Below are positions 7,338-16,451 of a DNA stretch of 40,447 nt, in pieces. Within the stretch, counting starts at the first letter, position 1. Each line of letters starts with the position of its first letter. Source of the stretch: an uncultured Verrucomicrobiales bacterium. GTDB lineage: Bacteria; Verrucomicrobiota; Verrucomicrobiia; Verrucomicrobiales; Akkermansiaceae. The position numbers and the translations under genes are program-made. The notes beneath the pieces were generated by a model. It had not been told where the DNA came from. It saw only the letters and a program-made list of their open reading frames with translations, and did not search any database. The stretch is from positions 1 to 40,447 of the forward strand of contig CALGZA010000002.1 in the NCBI GenBank assembly GCA_937934595.1. Direction: 5' to 3'.

Positions 7338-9611
7338 CTATTCAACAGGAACAGCTTTCGGGGGAGTAACAGGTTTCGTCTCTGGAATCGGCACTTCCAA
7401 TGGCTTTATAGATTCAGGAAGCTCACGTAACATAGGAATTTCTATACCATTTGTTTCCAATGGAATAATTGGAGTGGCTTGAGGCTCCTCCACTGGGATA
7501 GCCCTAGCCGGTGCCTCTGGTTCTCTATCATTATTTTGAAGATCTCTAGGTATAACAACCTCAGGAACAGTAACCTCCTCCACCAAAATGGCCCTACCGG
7601 GAGCTTTAGGCTTAACTGGCTTACTTGGCTCCTCATCTAAATCATCCGGAATAATAAGTGCCTTCTGAGACAACACATGCCTCGTCGTCGAATCACTCTT
7701 TAGCCCATTAAAGAAAGCCGGCACCATAGGGCCCGCCTTTTTACCACCACTAACCTGCTCATGTGGTGACCCCTCATAAAGCACAGCAAATGCATACTTA
7801 GGCTTTGTTAATGGAAAAAAACCTGCAAACCAAGCCAAACCCTGCTGCTTACTCGCTGGGCCCCACTGAGCAGTTCCTGTCTTTCCACACAGAACAGAAT
7901 ATGAAATAGCAGCCTTTTTACCTGTTCCATACTTAGAATTTACCACCTCATACATACCTTGCTTTATGATATTCACCGTTTTTTTACTAATACGTAGCTT
8001 GCGCTTATCGATAGGCTTACTTGCCATCGTAATCACGCCTCTCCTATTTTGAAGCTGCTTAATAAGATGCAACTGTGGCAAAACGCCATTGTTAGCCAAA
8101 CCAGCCATACTCTGAGCAACCTGAAGCGGAGTAGCAAGTATAGCACCCTGACCAATCGATGCGTTTGCTATATCACCCTGCTTAATTCCCCGTCTAAAAC
8201 GCTTTTGAGCATACTCCTCCGTTAAAATACTTCCCGCACTCTCGCCTTCCAGCGGTAAACCTGTCTTGATACCATACCCTAGACGGGTCGCTATATTCAT
8301 AAACTCACCAGGCCTAAGACGCTCCGCTGCCAGCGAAGCCTGAATGAAAAATGGATTGTTTGATAACATCGTAGCATCCAAAACATTCATCGGTCCTCTA
8401 CTACGTCTAGACCAGTCATACATCTTAATGTTACCAAGCTTAATGAAAGCAGGGCAATTAATTTGCTTATACTTCGTTATAGCTCCCGATTCCAGTGCCG
8501 CCGCTGCAGTCACTACCTTAAATGCAGATGCCGGCGGGTATGCTGCCTGAAACGCTCTCGCAAAAAGTGGCTTATCAGGGTTTTCAAGTAACACATCAAG
8601 ATCTGTCTGCTTCATATACGGAACTCTCAGATTTAAATTATAAGACGGCCTAGAAGCGAGCACAAGCACCTCACCAGATTGTATATCTATGACTACAAAA
8701 GCACCACGCTTACAATGACGACGAAGCACCGACTCAGCACGCTTTTGCCACTTCATATCTATCGTCGTAACTACCGTCCCACCTGGGGCAGGAGGCGTAT
8801 CATGCCGCCTCACTTCTACACCCTTACTATTGTATTGAAGCTTACGCAGTCCATTCTTACCTTTCAGAAGTTCATCAAATATTTTTTCTAGCCCAGCGCG
8901 GCCTTTCATCTCCCAGAACAAAGGATCTCCATAATTAATAGGCCCAACTTCAAGTTTACTACTCTTGCTACCTACATAGCCTATTACATGAGCCGCAGAA
9001 GATTTCTCCGGGTAAAGTCGCTGATAAATAGGATGTAATATAAGGCCATCCATCAGTTTATTATCATACTTTTTACGGTTATAACCTCTTACCACACGCT
9101 TAAAAGGTAGGGGCAACCAGCGACGGTGCTTATAGTGATCCACTATCTTTCGGTCAGAAATCTGAATATCAATTCCAAAAACCTCATTTGCTTTAGCTAT
9201 TCTCTCACGCGTCCATTTCAGCACAAACTCATCTGACTCATCACTAAACTGGCTCATCTGAATCGCTGGATAATAAATAATTGTATTCTGAGCAAATGGA
9301 TAACCAAAACGATCAGTAATCTGTCCACGAGGTGCTGGTATGGATAGCGTCATAGTACGCGCATCCTTTCGTGTACGGACACTAGCCTGGCTTGCCTTCA
9401 GATATTCACTTGCTTCATCATCCTCATCAGTCCCAGCCACAACATCAGGTTTTTCTGGTTTTGCTGTAGACTCAACATTTACATTCTGTGCCTTCAGTGG
9501 CAAAAAAGTTCCCATAAGCGAAGCTGCAACAAATAGCGCACTTACAGGTAAAGAATTTGGGAAGATACTTAATCGAAGTTTCTCTGTTTGTAGTAACTTT
9601 GGAGTGAACAT
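7338..9611 (-). CDS. mrdA: Penicillin-binding protein 2 (peptidoglycan transpeptidase)
   Basis: A 757-residue class B PBP that cross-links peptidoglycan, likely in the elongation machinery. An N-terminal membrane anchor lies at about residues 18-42, followed by the PBP dimerisation domain (RGQITDRFGYPFAQN). The transpeptidase domain has all three motifs: SxxK as SAFK near residue 360, SxN as SNN (AMLSNNPFF), and KTGT near residue 577. The enzyme therefore looks active. After about residue 640 there is an unusual tail of some 110 residues rich in Pro, Glu and Val. It repeats a short unit resembling APxRAIPVEE three times, the last at the extreme C-terminus. It heads the minus-strand run with tatC, yicC and the VOC gene and is divergent from bamA. 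The rodA partner is not in the window. Confidence 0.92.
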   Translation of the reverse strand: MFTPKLLQTEKLRLSIFPNSLPVSALFVAASLMGTFLPLKAQNVNVESTAKPEKPDVVAGTDEDDEASEYLKASQASVRTRKDARTMTLSIPAPRGQITDRFGYPFAQNTIIYYPAIQMSQFSDESDEFVLKWTRERIAKANEVFGIDIQISDRKIVDHYKHRRWLPLPFKRVVRGYNRKKYDNKLMDGLILHPIYQRLYPEKSSAAHVIGYVGSKSSKLEVGPINYGDPLFWEMKGRAGLEKIFDELLKGKNGLRKLQYNSKGVEVRRHDTPPAPGGTVVTTIDMKWQKRAESVLRRHCKRGAFVVIDIQSGEVLVLASRPSYNLNLRVPYMKQTDLDVLLENPDKPLFARAFQAAYPPASAFKVVTAAAALESGAITKYKQINCPAFIKLGNIKMYDWSRRSRGPMNVLDATMLSNNPFFIQASLAAERLRPGEFMNIATRLGYGIKTGLPLEGESAGSILTEEYAQKRFRRGIKQGDIANASIGQGAILATPLQVAQSMAGLANNGVLPQLHLIKQLQNRRGVITMASKPIDKRKLRISKKTVNIIKQGMYEVVNSKYGTGKKAAISYSVLCGKTGTAQWGPASKQQGLAWFAGFFPLTKPKYAFAVLYEGSPHEQVSGGKKAGPMVPAFFNGLKSDSTTRHVLSQKALIIPDDLDEEPSKPVKPKAPGRAILVEEVTVPEVVIPRDLQNNDREPEAPARAIPVEEPQATPIIPLETNGIEIPMLRELPESIKPLEVPIPETKPVTPPKAVPVE

Positions 9612-9742
9612 AGGTAAATGATTCGCTGATCTTAACTAAGATACGGCAAATGTAGAAGCAATATTTCTATAAGTCCATAGAAACTGGTGATAATGACTTA
9701 ATTACCTCACTTCATGCATCAGCCAGTTTAAGGACTTATCCC

Positions 9743-9771
9743 TTGACCTCAAGAGCTCTAACCGCTCTTAT
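9743..9771 (+). promoter_or_regulatory. Possible sigma-70-like promoter of bamA
   Basis: TTGACC at 9743-9748 is followed 17 bp later by TCTTAT at 9766-9771. The -35 box is good and the -10 box is poor. An inverted repeat AAGAGC/GCTCTT lies in the spacer. The position, about 40-70 bp before the bamA ATG in a divergent gap of nearly 200 bp, is suitable. The call rests on position and one good hexamer. Confidence 0.3.
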
Positions 9772-9809
9772 CTCGCAAGCAATTGTGCCTAATCATTTCT
9801 TTAATTATT

Positions 9810-12116
9810 ATGATCAAATCATTATCAACCCTCACAGCAGCAGCCGTAGCATGCTTGATGCTATGCATCAGTAGCCAAAAACTCTCAGCTCAAGACGACC
9901 TTGAAGGTAAAAACATCAGCTCCGTAAGCATTAAATACAGTGGCCCCCAGACCGTTGCTAGACAGAGAATATTAGACAATATGTCCTCCAAAGCAGGACA
10001 AAAATACGCTTCAGAAAAAATAGACGATGATATCAGAAACCTCGTAGCAAAAGGACTTGTAGAAGATGTGGACATCTTTGTAGAAACAAAAGGTTCATCA
10101 GTGAAACTCATCGTTGCTGTTGAAACAAAGACCAACATCGTAGGTGTAGGTTTCCGTAACAACACAAAATTTAAAAGCAAAGAACTCCTTAAAGACCTAG
10201 ACTTTAAACCAGGCATACCACTCACCGACAAACTCATCCTCACCGGAAAAAATAAAATTCTTAAAAAATACAACGCGTTCGGATTCCCAGATGTAGCAGT
10301 CAGACACAACATCCAACCAACGAATCGCCCAGGATTCTCTGACCTCATCTATACCATCGCTGAAGGACAAAAAAGCATCGTCCGGAAAATCAAATTTTCC
10401 GGAAATAACAACATCGCCAGTCACACACTTCGTAATCTCATGAAAACGAAGCAAAAAGGAATCTTCTCCTTTATCACCAAATCCGGAAACATAGACCTAG
10501 ACAAGCTAGAAGATGACCGTGAACTCGTCCTAGAACACTACCGTAACAAAGGATACCTCAAAGTTTCATCTTCAGGTTTTTCACGTCTCCCAGTTAAAGA
10601 TGGCAGAGTAGACCTCGTTCTTAACATCCAGGAAGGCCCCAGATATACCGTCCGTAATGTTGCATTCGGGCCCATGAAAATATTTAAAGCCGAAGAACTA
10701 GCCCCAGCTCTCACACTCGTCTCAGGAAGAGAATATTCCGCAAAGAAAATCAGAGAGGACGTTAAAACCATCAGAGCATACTATGGATCCAAAGGTTATG
10801 CAGACGCTAGAGTAAAGCCAGAGGTAAAGCCAGCAGGGGGTACTAACGTAGATCTCATCTACAAAATAACAGAAGGTGGCTTCTTCCGTGTCGGTAAAGT
10901 CACTATCGAAGGTAACAACATCACCAGAGACCGAGTAATCCGCCGTGAGATTCCTCTCAAACCTGGTGATAACTTCAACACGGTTGACATTGAAACCACA
11001 AGAAAGCGACTACGTAACCTAGACTACTTCGGACAAGTAGTCGTAGCACCTGCAACCAACCAGCTCAGCGGTTACAGAGATATCAATGTGAATGTTGCCG
11101 AAAAAAAGACTGGGCAGCTTCAGTTCGGTGTTGGTTTCAGCTCAGTAGACAACATCGTAGGCTATATTAATCTAGAACAATCAAACTTCGACATAAGAAA
11201 CCCAATGGCATTCACAGGTGGTGGTCAACGATTTGGGATAGAACTCAGAGCGGGCGCTGAAACACAGAACTTTAAAATCTCACTCGTAGAACCATGGTTC
11301 CTCGGCAAAAGACTATCCCTAGGTGGTGAACTCTACTACAAAGGATCTCAATACTTCAGTGAGTTCTATGATCAACTCAATGCAGGTGGCGCTATCTACA
11401 TACGTAAACCACTAGGAAAACGCTCCTACATCAGAGCAGAATACCGATTAGAGAAAATCAAAATCAATGTCGATAATGACACACCTGCTGCCTCAAGTTT
11501 CCAAGCTGAAGACGGTAGCTTCTTGAGAAGCACCTTAGGGCTAAACTATGTTTATGACAGCCGTGATGCTTTGTCCACGCCTAGAAGAGGTCACAAAGTA
11601 GATCTTGGAATCTACTACTCAGGACTGGGTGGGGATGTAGACACATTTGGACTAAGCGCTAAAGCAGCAAAACACTGGAACCTCTGGTGGGACTCCATCT
11701 TTACACTCAAGGGCGGTATCAATGTAACTGAAGGTAGTAATAATGTGCCCATCTTTGAGCGTCACTTCTTAGGGGGCGCACGTAACTTACGTGGATATGA
11801 ATTCCGTGACGTAGGACCTCGTGATTTAGCCACTAACGAGTCTCTCGGAGGTAACACCTCAGCATACATAACAGCTGAAATGACCTTACCTATTGTAGAG
11901 AAAGTCAGGTTTGCTGTCTTCATGGATGCTGGATTTGTCAACGCAGACAGCTTTGACTTCAGCACCAGTGATCTGCATACTGACCTTGGTATAGGACTCA
12001 GGCTTAACCTACCTTTCGGCCCACTAGCCATTGATTACGCAGTACCATTTGACGCTGCTGATCCACTGTCTGATAAAGGTGGACAGTTTAACTTCTATAT
12101 GAACTACGAATTTTAA
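9810..12116 (+). CDS. bamA: Outer membrane protein assembly factor BamA
   Basis: BamA inserts beta-barrel proteins into the outer membrane. The ATG at 9810 gives a clean signal peptide (residues 1-28, ending KLSAQ); the upstream TTG at 9783 would only add nine hydrophobic residues. Five POTRA-like repeats cover about residues 30-410, with typical phrases such as VRKIKFSGNNNIASHTLRNL, LEHYRNKGYLKV and GKVTIEGNNITRDRVIRRE. A C-terminal barrel of about 350 residues follows, with the family motifs EPWFLGKR, FERHFLGGARNLRGYEF and a final Phe (NYEF). The 768-residue length fits the family. Unlike many Gram-negatives, no skp/ompH, lpxD or fabZ follows: the gene ends in a terminator facing trpS. It is divergent from mrdA. 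Confidence 0.94.
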   Translation: MIKSLSTLTAAAVACLMLCISSQKLSAQDDLEGKNISSVSIKYSGPQTVARQRILDNMSSKAGQKYASEKIDDDIRNLVAKGLVEDVDIFVETKGSSVKLIVAVETKTNIVGVGFRNNTKFKSKELLKDLDFKPGIPLTDKLILTGKNKILKKYNAFGFPDVAVRHNIQPTNRPGFSDLIYTIAEGQKSIVRKIKFSGNNNIASHTLRNLMKTKQKGIFSFITKSGNIDLDKLEDDRELVLEHYRNKGYLKVSSSGFSRLPVKDGRVDLVLNIQEGPRYTVRNVAFGPMKIFKAEELAPALTLVSGREYSAKKIREDVKTIRAYYGSKGYADARVKPEVKPAGGTNVDLIYKITEGGFFRVGKVTIEGNNITRDRVIRREIPLKPGDNFNTVDIETTRKRLRNLDYFGQVVVAPATNQLSGYRDINVNVAEKKTGQLQFGVGFSSVDNIVGYINLEQSNFDIRNPMAFTGGGQRFGIELRAGAETQNFKISLVEPWFLGKRLSLGGELYYKGSQYFSEFYDQLNAGGAIYIRKPLGKRSYIRAEYRLEKIKINVDNDTPAASSFQAEDGSFLRSTLGLNYVYDSRDALSTPRRGHKVDLGIYYSGLGGDVDTFGLSAKAAKHWNLWWDSIFTLKGGINVTEGSNNVPIFERHFLGGARNLRGYEFRDVGPRDLATNESLGGNTSAYITAEMTLPIVEKVRFAVFMDAGFVNADSFDFSTSDLHTDLGIGLRLNLPFGPLAIDYAVPFDAADPLSDKGGQFNFYMNYEF

Positions 12117-12148
12117 ACACGCCTAATCAGCCACTAAAGATTAATAAG

Positions 12149-12186
12149 AAAAACCCCCTGTTAGATTTCTCTAGCAGGGGGTTTTT
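12149..12186. terminator. Bidirectional terminator between bamA and trpS
   Basis: AAACCCCCTG pairs with CAGGGGGTTT at the outside, and the stem continues inwards as TTAGA/TCTAG with one wobble around a short TTTC loop. A five-base A run precedes it and a T run follows, so it can serve both converging genes. Confidence 0.92.
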
Positions 12187-12213
12187 AGTAAATAGTCACA
12201 AATACTGAATAAC

Positions 12214-13197
12214 TTAACGAAGCCCTACAATACCTCGCACTCGATCAAGCACTTTCGTTGACTCTGCCCGCGCTTTTTCTGCTCCATTAGCGATAACCTC
12301 ATGCACATAATCTAGATTATTCTCTAATTCCTCACGCTTAGCTCTTATAGCCGCAAATTTCTCCCAATACGCATCAAATAACTGCTGCTTAAAATAGCCA
12401 TAACCCTTACCTTCCTCACCACTCAGTCCATGCTCATCAATCATCGTCTGAACAGCAGATTCATCAGCAAATAATTGATACAAAGCAATCACTGTCGAAC
12501 CATCAGTAGGTTTCACATCCTCCACTTCAGCAGACGTAGTAACAATCTTCATAATGGTTTTTCGTAATGCTTTCATATTTCCAGCTAACGGAAGTGTATT
12601 TCCATAGCTCTTGCTCATTTTTCTTCCATCTAATCCTGGGACTACTGCTGTAGACTCCTTAATCTGTGCTTCAGGAATAACCAAAGTACCTTCTCCAAAT
12701 TTATCATTCACTTTACCAGCAAGATCACGCGTGACTTCAAGGTGCTGTTTTTGATCCTTACCCACAGGAACCAAGTTAGCATCATACAATAAAATATCCG
12801 CAGCCATGAGAGCTGGATAGGCGAATAAAGCATGATTAGCATCTAAACCATTTTCTACCTTATCCTTATATGAATGACAACGCTGTAGAAGTCCCATAGG
12901 ACAAACAGTAGATAATATCCAAGCCAGTTCGTTCACCTCAGGTATATCACTCTGACGAAAAATAGTTGCTTTTTCAGGATCTAAACCAGATGCCAAAAAA
13001 TCTATAGCAAGTTCACGTACGTTTTCACGCAGTGCTGAAGCATCTGTCATAGAAGTCATCGCATGATAATCCGCTATAAAATAGAAAGCTTCTCCTTGAT
13101 CCTGAAGCTTAACAGCAGGTTCCATCGCACCAAAATAGTTTCCTATATGAAGTTTTCCACTAGGCTGAAGTCCTGTAAGTATGCGCATAGTTGTCAT
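12214..13197 (-). CDS. trpS: Tryptophanyl-tRNA synthetase
   Basis: A class I aminoacyl-tRNA synthetase that charges tRNA-Trp. The N-terminus RILTGLQPSGKLHIGNYFGA carries the HIGH-type signature as HIGN at about residues 17-20. The KMSKS loop is intact as GRKMSKSYGNT at about residue 191. The 327-residue length is typical of bacterial TrpS. Start choice is between the ATG at 13197 and one three codons in, which would give the more common MRILTG start. It runs alone on the minus strand between the bamA terminator and the FAD-oxidase gene. The 43-bp gap upstream would allow co-transcription with that gene. Confidence 0.96.
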   Translation of the reverse strand: MTTMRILTGLQPSGKLHIGNYFGAMEPAVKLQDQGEAFYFIADYHAMTSMTDASALRENVRELAIDFLASGLDPEKATIFRQSDIPEVNELAWILSTVCPMGLLQRCHSYKDKVENGLDANHALFAYPALMAADILLYDANLVPVGKDQKQHLEVTRDLAGKVNDKFGEGTLVIPEAQIKESTAVVPGLDGRKMSKSYGNTLPLAGNMKALRKTIMKIVTTSAEVEDVKPTDGSTVIALYQLFADESAVQTMIDEHGLSGEEGKGYGYFKQQLFDAYWEKFAAIRAKREELENNLDYVHEVIANGAEKARAESTKVLDRVRGIVGLR

Positions 13198-13240
13198 CTA
13201 ACTTAAGATGAATTGGAAAGCAACCACCAACATAGATTAC

Positions 13241-14614
13241 CTAATCCAAGAACTTACCAGGATTTAAAATGCCCAAAGGATCCAGCGATTTCTTTATCGC
13301 TTGATGCGCATCAAAGACATCTTTCCCAAGCGCTTGCTTAATCCAGCGTTTCTTTGCCAAACCCACTCCATGTTCACCAGTGATAGCTCCATCATTATCC
13401 AGAACCCATGTGAATAGCTTATCCAGAGCCTCATCAGCCTTCGATTTTACTTCCGGATCAGCATAGTTTTCCACCATCAAATTCGTGTGAATATTTCCAT
13501 CCCCAGCATGTCCAAAGCAAGCAACTGGAATACCTGTTTCTTCTTGAAGCTGAGTAGCAAAATCTACAAGCGACACTAACTTAGAGCGGGGGACTACAAT
13601 ATCCTCGTTCAACTTAGTAAGACCTGTATGCCTCAATGAATAGGAAAAGTCTCTCCGAAGTTGCCAGATACGCTCGCATTCAGATTCATTAGCCGCTAAA
13701 TCAGTACGTAATGCTCCCAAATTTTTCACAAATACCTCTAACGCTGCTATCTCACTAGCAACTGAACTGATTTTCCCATCGATTTCAACCATGAGGTAAG
13801 CATCACCAGGTGGCAGTTTATCAGCGCCCAGGTAGTCTCTCGCCGCGCTCAACGTAAATCCATCAGTAATCTCAAGGGCACTTGGTAAAACGCCACTATC
13901 AAGAATAGCCTGAACCGCACTAGCCGCTTGAGAGAAGTCGGTAAACGAGGCTCCTATCATCGCTCTAGTCTCAGGATGTGGAATAATGCGTAAAACAGCT
14001 TCAGTAATGATACCGAGCATACCTTCAGAACCACAGATCAGCGTTGATAAATCAAAACCTGTTTTATTTTTGTGACATCGTCCACCCAGTTTAAGTATTT
14101 TTCCCATTGCTGTAACAACTGTAAGACCTAGAACATACTGCTTTGTAACTCCGTATTTTAAGCAACGTGGTCCACCGGCATTAGTCGCTATATTTCCCCC
14201 TAAAGAACATTCTCTGAGTGATGCAGGATCTGGCGGATAATACCACCCCAAATCACGCGCTGCATCTTGTAGATCACCAGTAATTACTCCTGGCTGCACA
14301 ACAGCACAGCCATCTGCAGGGTTCAGTTCTATGATCTGGTTCATTTGCGCCACAGACAGTGCTATACCGCCTTGAACGGGCACACAGCCACCAACATAGC
14401 CAACGCCTGCGCCACGTGTATAAACAGGAACCTCATTCTTATAAGCATATTGCATTACTGCAACTACATCCTGCGTGCTTGAAGCAATTACGACTACTTC
14501 AGGAGCAGCAGAAGCATACCACCTATCCGAAGAGTGTTCTTTCGTCATTTCATCCGATTGATAGACTATTTCAGAAGAAATTAGACCACAAAGATCACTG
14601 TAAAGCTTATTCAT
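13241..14614 (-). CDS. FAD-linked oxidase, GlcD/D-lactate dehydrogenase type
   Basis: A 457-residue flavoprotein of the VAO/PCMH superfamily, most like glycolate oxidase subunit GlcD or D-lactate dehydrogenase. The FAD-binding PCMH domain covers about residues 35-215, with YTRGAGVGYVGGCVPVQGG and the flavin-binding phrase ECSLGGNIATNAGGPRCLKYG. The C-terminal FAD-oxidase domain shows ACFGHAGDGNIHTNLM, with metal/substrate histidines, and GAITGEHGVGLAKKRW. The reaction is oxidation of a 2-hydroxyacid to the 2-oxoacid. Glycolate and D-lactate cannot be separated by sequence alone, and no glcE/glcF partners are present. It is divergent from the small membrane protein gene at 14692. Confidence 0.9.
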   Translation of the reverse strand: MNKLYSDLCGLISSEIVYQSDEMTKEHSSDRWYASAAPEVVVIASSTQDVVAVMQYAYKNEVPVYTRGAGVGYVGGCVPVQGGIALSVAQMNQIIELNPADGCAVVQPGVITGDLQDAARDLGWYYPPDPASLRECSLGGNIATNAGGPRCLKYGVTKQYVLGLTVVTAMGKILKLGGRCHKNKTGFDLSTLICGSEGMLGIITEAVLRIIPHPETRAMIGASFTDFSQAASAVQAILDSGVLPSALEITDGFTLSAARDYLGADKLPPGDAYLMVEIDGKISSVASEIAALEVFVKNLGALRTDLAANESECERIWQLRRDFSYSLRHTGLTKLNEDIVVPRSKLVSLVDFATQLQEETGIPVACFGHAGDGNIHTNLMVENYADPEVKSKADEALDKLFTWVLDNDGAITGEHGVGLAKKRWIKQALGKDVFDAHQAIKKSLDPLGILNPGKFLD

Positions 14615-14691
14615 GGAAGTGATTTAAGAAATTCTATCAAAAATTGCAACATTCCCATAGATTTTTCAGAGAAAGTGGTTATTATAACTGT

Positions 14692-15222
14692 ATGGACTTA
14701 TTCATGGACATAATAAAAGAACGATTTACATGGGGCTTAGCAGTTGGTCTCATCCTACTCTTCCTTTCTTGGAACTCTGGTCGCAAAGACAAAAAATATC
14801 TCAGGAATGAGGCAAAACGCATAAAATCAGAAAATGCAGATTTACAAAATCACCTTAGCACCCAGCTAAAAATTAATGCTAAAGGTAATGAGACTCTGCA
14901 ATCTCAGCTTACTGATATGCGCGACAGAAACGAAAAGCTTCGTGTAAATATTGAAAAAATCCAGCAGCAACCTGGAAAATCTGAGCAGCGTAAACTCGAA
15001 ATCATGGAGACTGCTGTTAGCACAATGCGTGAGCAAGCTCCTGGCTTCGCTGCAGCTTGGGAAAAATCAATGCGTCTAGCAGAAGAAGATTTTCAACAAG
15101 CAGAAAGCGGGTTCAAAAAACTCATCCACAAAATGGTTCCTAACCTCCGCTCGACTCCAGCTATATCTATGAGTAAAGGCGTAGACAGCTCAGTTAATAT
15201 TGAATCAAATAAAAATAGATAA
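14692..15222 (+). CDS. Single-pass membrane protein with coiled coil, unknown function
   Basis: Not recognised as a named family. The ATG at 14692 gives 176 residues (MDLFMDIIKERFTWGLAVG). A reading frame from a TTG at 14644 is possible but would overlap the promoter area of this and the divergent gene. One membrane helix (about residues 14-28, LAVGLILLFLSW) is followed by a charged heptad-like stretch to about residue 100 (KKYLRNEAKRIKSENADLQN), predicted as coiled coil. A short helical region follows with EQAPGFAAAWEKSMRLAEEDFQQAE. A membrane-anchored scaffold or envelope-linked helper is a fair guess only. A strong terminator follows. Confidence 0.75.
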   Translation: MDLFMDIIKERFTWGLAVGLILLFLSWNSGRKDKKYLRNEAKRIKSENADLQNHLSTQLKINAKGNETLQSQLTDMRDRNEKLRVNIEKIQQQPGKSEQRKLEIMETAVSTMREQAPGFAAAWEKSMRLAEEDFQQAESGFKKLIHKMVPNLRSTPAISMSKGVDSSVNIESNKNR

Positions 15223-15240
15223 ACTTCCAACTCTTTAATC

Positions 15241-15279
15241 AAAAAAAAGCCTCGTGGTTTAGACTACGAGGCTTTTTTT
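15241..15279 (+). terminator. Rho-independent terminator, bidirectional sequence
   Basis: AAGCCTCGT pairs perfectly with ACGAGGCTT around a GGTTTAGACT-type loop that also pairs in part. It is flanked by A8 and T7. It follows the coiled-coil protein gene by 18 bp. The flanking A run means it could also stop minus-strand transcripts reading through the repeat next door. Confidence 0.92.
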
Positions 15280-15325
15280 ATGTACAACAGGATAAGATTG
15301 AATGAACTTAGCAAATAATAACTTA

Positions 15326-15539
15326 TACCATTTGAACTGTTAGAATGGATTGATAGCACAACAAGATAGCAAGAGTACTAAGAGTAGCAAGGCAAGAGGA
15401 AAGCGAATAGTAGACTATGCAACTGACGATAAACGAAGCTAATCTTGATAGATTGTTTTGCACTTCAAAAAACCAGCTCTGCTGCTGGTTCCAAATGTAT
15501 TAAAACTACTATCAACCCAGAATAACTGTGAAAATGGTA
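15326..15539 (+). repeat. MITE-like dispersed repeat, copy 3
   Basis: A complete 214-bp copy flanked by TTA at 15323-15325 and 15540-15542. In this copy the terminal inverted repeats extend to about 31 bp with 24 matches: an outer TACCATTT, an inner GTTA and an inner TTGATAG are shared by both ends. An internal hairpin AACCAGC-TCTGCT-GCTGGTT is perfect here, at 15471-15490. There is a small 8-bp insertion-like duplication (AGAGTACTAAGAGTAGC) relative to copy 1. It lies in the tail-to-tail gap between the coiled-coil gene and the STN-like gene. Confidence 0.87.
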
Positions 15540-15555
15540 TTAGCATTCTAATTAA

Positions 15556-16110
15556 CTATCGAGGAGCTACTGTAATGGTATACTTGCCAAAATCAGATTT
15601 AGCTCCAGAAGAACGTAGGATATAATTTAATATTTCACCAGCTGGGACATTCTTGAGCTTCATATTTATAGAGACGTTTTTAAATTTTTGCTTTTTGTCG
15701 TGAATTACAAAATTAGGAATCACTTTTCCTTTTGACTGAGTTTCTACACTCTTGGCAAGATCCCCTAAAGCATCTTTTAAACTAACTTCACTGACATCAA
15801 TGAGAGGTATTATAATACTCTCAAAAATGCGCTTACGCCTTTTTAGAACACTATAGTTACCTCTTAGCTTCATCTGCTTCGCTAAGGCTATAGAATGAGC
15901 GTGTCTGCCATTCAGAGCAAGTGCTGAGTTAATTGCCTCTCTGGCTACTTTCATGTTTCCATTTTCAAAGGCTTTCACTGCTATACCATAAAAGGACTCT
16001 ACTTGCTTAGCACGTGCTGCCCTCTGTTTAATCGTATCTTGAGCAGAGAGACTTCCTGTAGCCAATAGAAGACATGTAGTCCATTTTATTAAAGTAGTAA
16101 TAGATTTCAT
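15556..16110 (-). CDS. Secreted protein with secretin/TonB short N-terminal (STN)-like domain
   Basis: A 184-residue exported protein. Residues 1-23 are a signal peptide (TTCLLLATGSLSAQ). Residues about 35-75 look like a TPR-type helical pair (YGIAVKAFENGNMKVAREAINSAL is the phrase). Residues about 100-184 resemble the STN fold seen at the front of secretins and TonB receptors: IPLIDVSEVSLKDALGDL, then VSINMKLKNVPAGEILNYIL and a closing GKYTITVAPR. It stops there, without a secretin or receptor part. Stand-alone STN proteins of this kind are common in Verrucomicrobia, but their job is unknown to me. It lies just left of the proposed replication origin. Confidence 0.7.
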   Translation of the reverse strand: MKSITTLIKWTTCLLLATGSLSAQDTIKQRAARAKQVESFYGIAVKAFENGNMKVAREAINSALALNGRHAHSIALAKQMKLRGNYSVLKRRKRIFESIIIPLIDVSEVSLKDALGDLAKSVETQSKGKVIPNFVIHDKKQKFKNVSINMKLKNVPAGEILNYILRSSGAKSDFGKYTITVAPR

Positions 16111-16359
16111 AAGATGATTAGAATTTATATTGATTTGATTTTTAGTTTTGCTTCTGTAAGAATTCTACTTTCTTACAGGTGGTATATTACTTTAAATAAG
16201 GTTATTTACTCACATGGTTACTAAAAATCTTTTTAAATAAATAAAACATTTCTTCTTCTTAATGGTGTTAATAACCAAGGAATATGAGCGTTCCTCATTA
16301 TGGTTACAGTTGTTCCACCGTGTGTATAGTCTGTTAAGAAACTATGAAGCGCATGAAGT

Positions 16360-16396
16360 ATAACAGTGATATGAATAGAAAGATATTCACTGTTAT
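16360..16396. repeat. Inverted repeat inside the putative origin
   Basis: ATAACAGTGA at 16360-16369 is perfectly inverted as TCACTGTTAT at 16387-16396, with a 17-nt AT-rich centre that extends the pairing by a further ATAT with one bulge. It lies directly left of the two exact DnaA boxes. It could be a binding site for an origin regulator or an extruding hairpin. Confidence 0.7.
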
Positions 16397-16410
16397 TCTC
16401 AATCCACAGC

Positions 16411-16419
16411 TTATTCACA
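16411..16419 (+). promoter_or_regulatory. DnaA box 1 (TTATTCACA)
   Basis: Exact match to the TTATNCACA consensus. It is the left member of a same-direction pair, 32 bp (three helical turns) from the second box. Confidence 0.7.
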
Positions 16420-16442
16420 ATGAAACTATGACTTATGCCTGC

Positions 16443-16451
16443 TTATTCACA
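16443..16451 (+). promoter_or_regulatory. DnaA box 2 (TTATTCACA)
   Basis: Exact match to the TTATNCACA consensus, in the same orientation as box 1 and in helical phase with it. Confidence 0.7.

Noticed and set aside
16233-16418. A 61-codon minus-strand frame within the putative origin
   Set aside because: It spans the inverted repeat and DnaA-box area, has no ribosome-binding site and resembles no protein.
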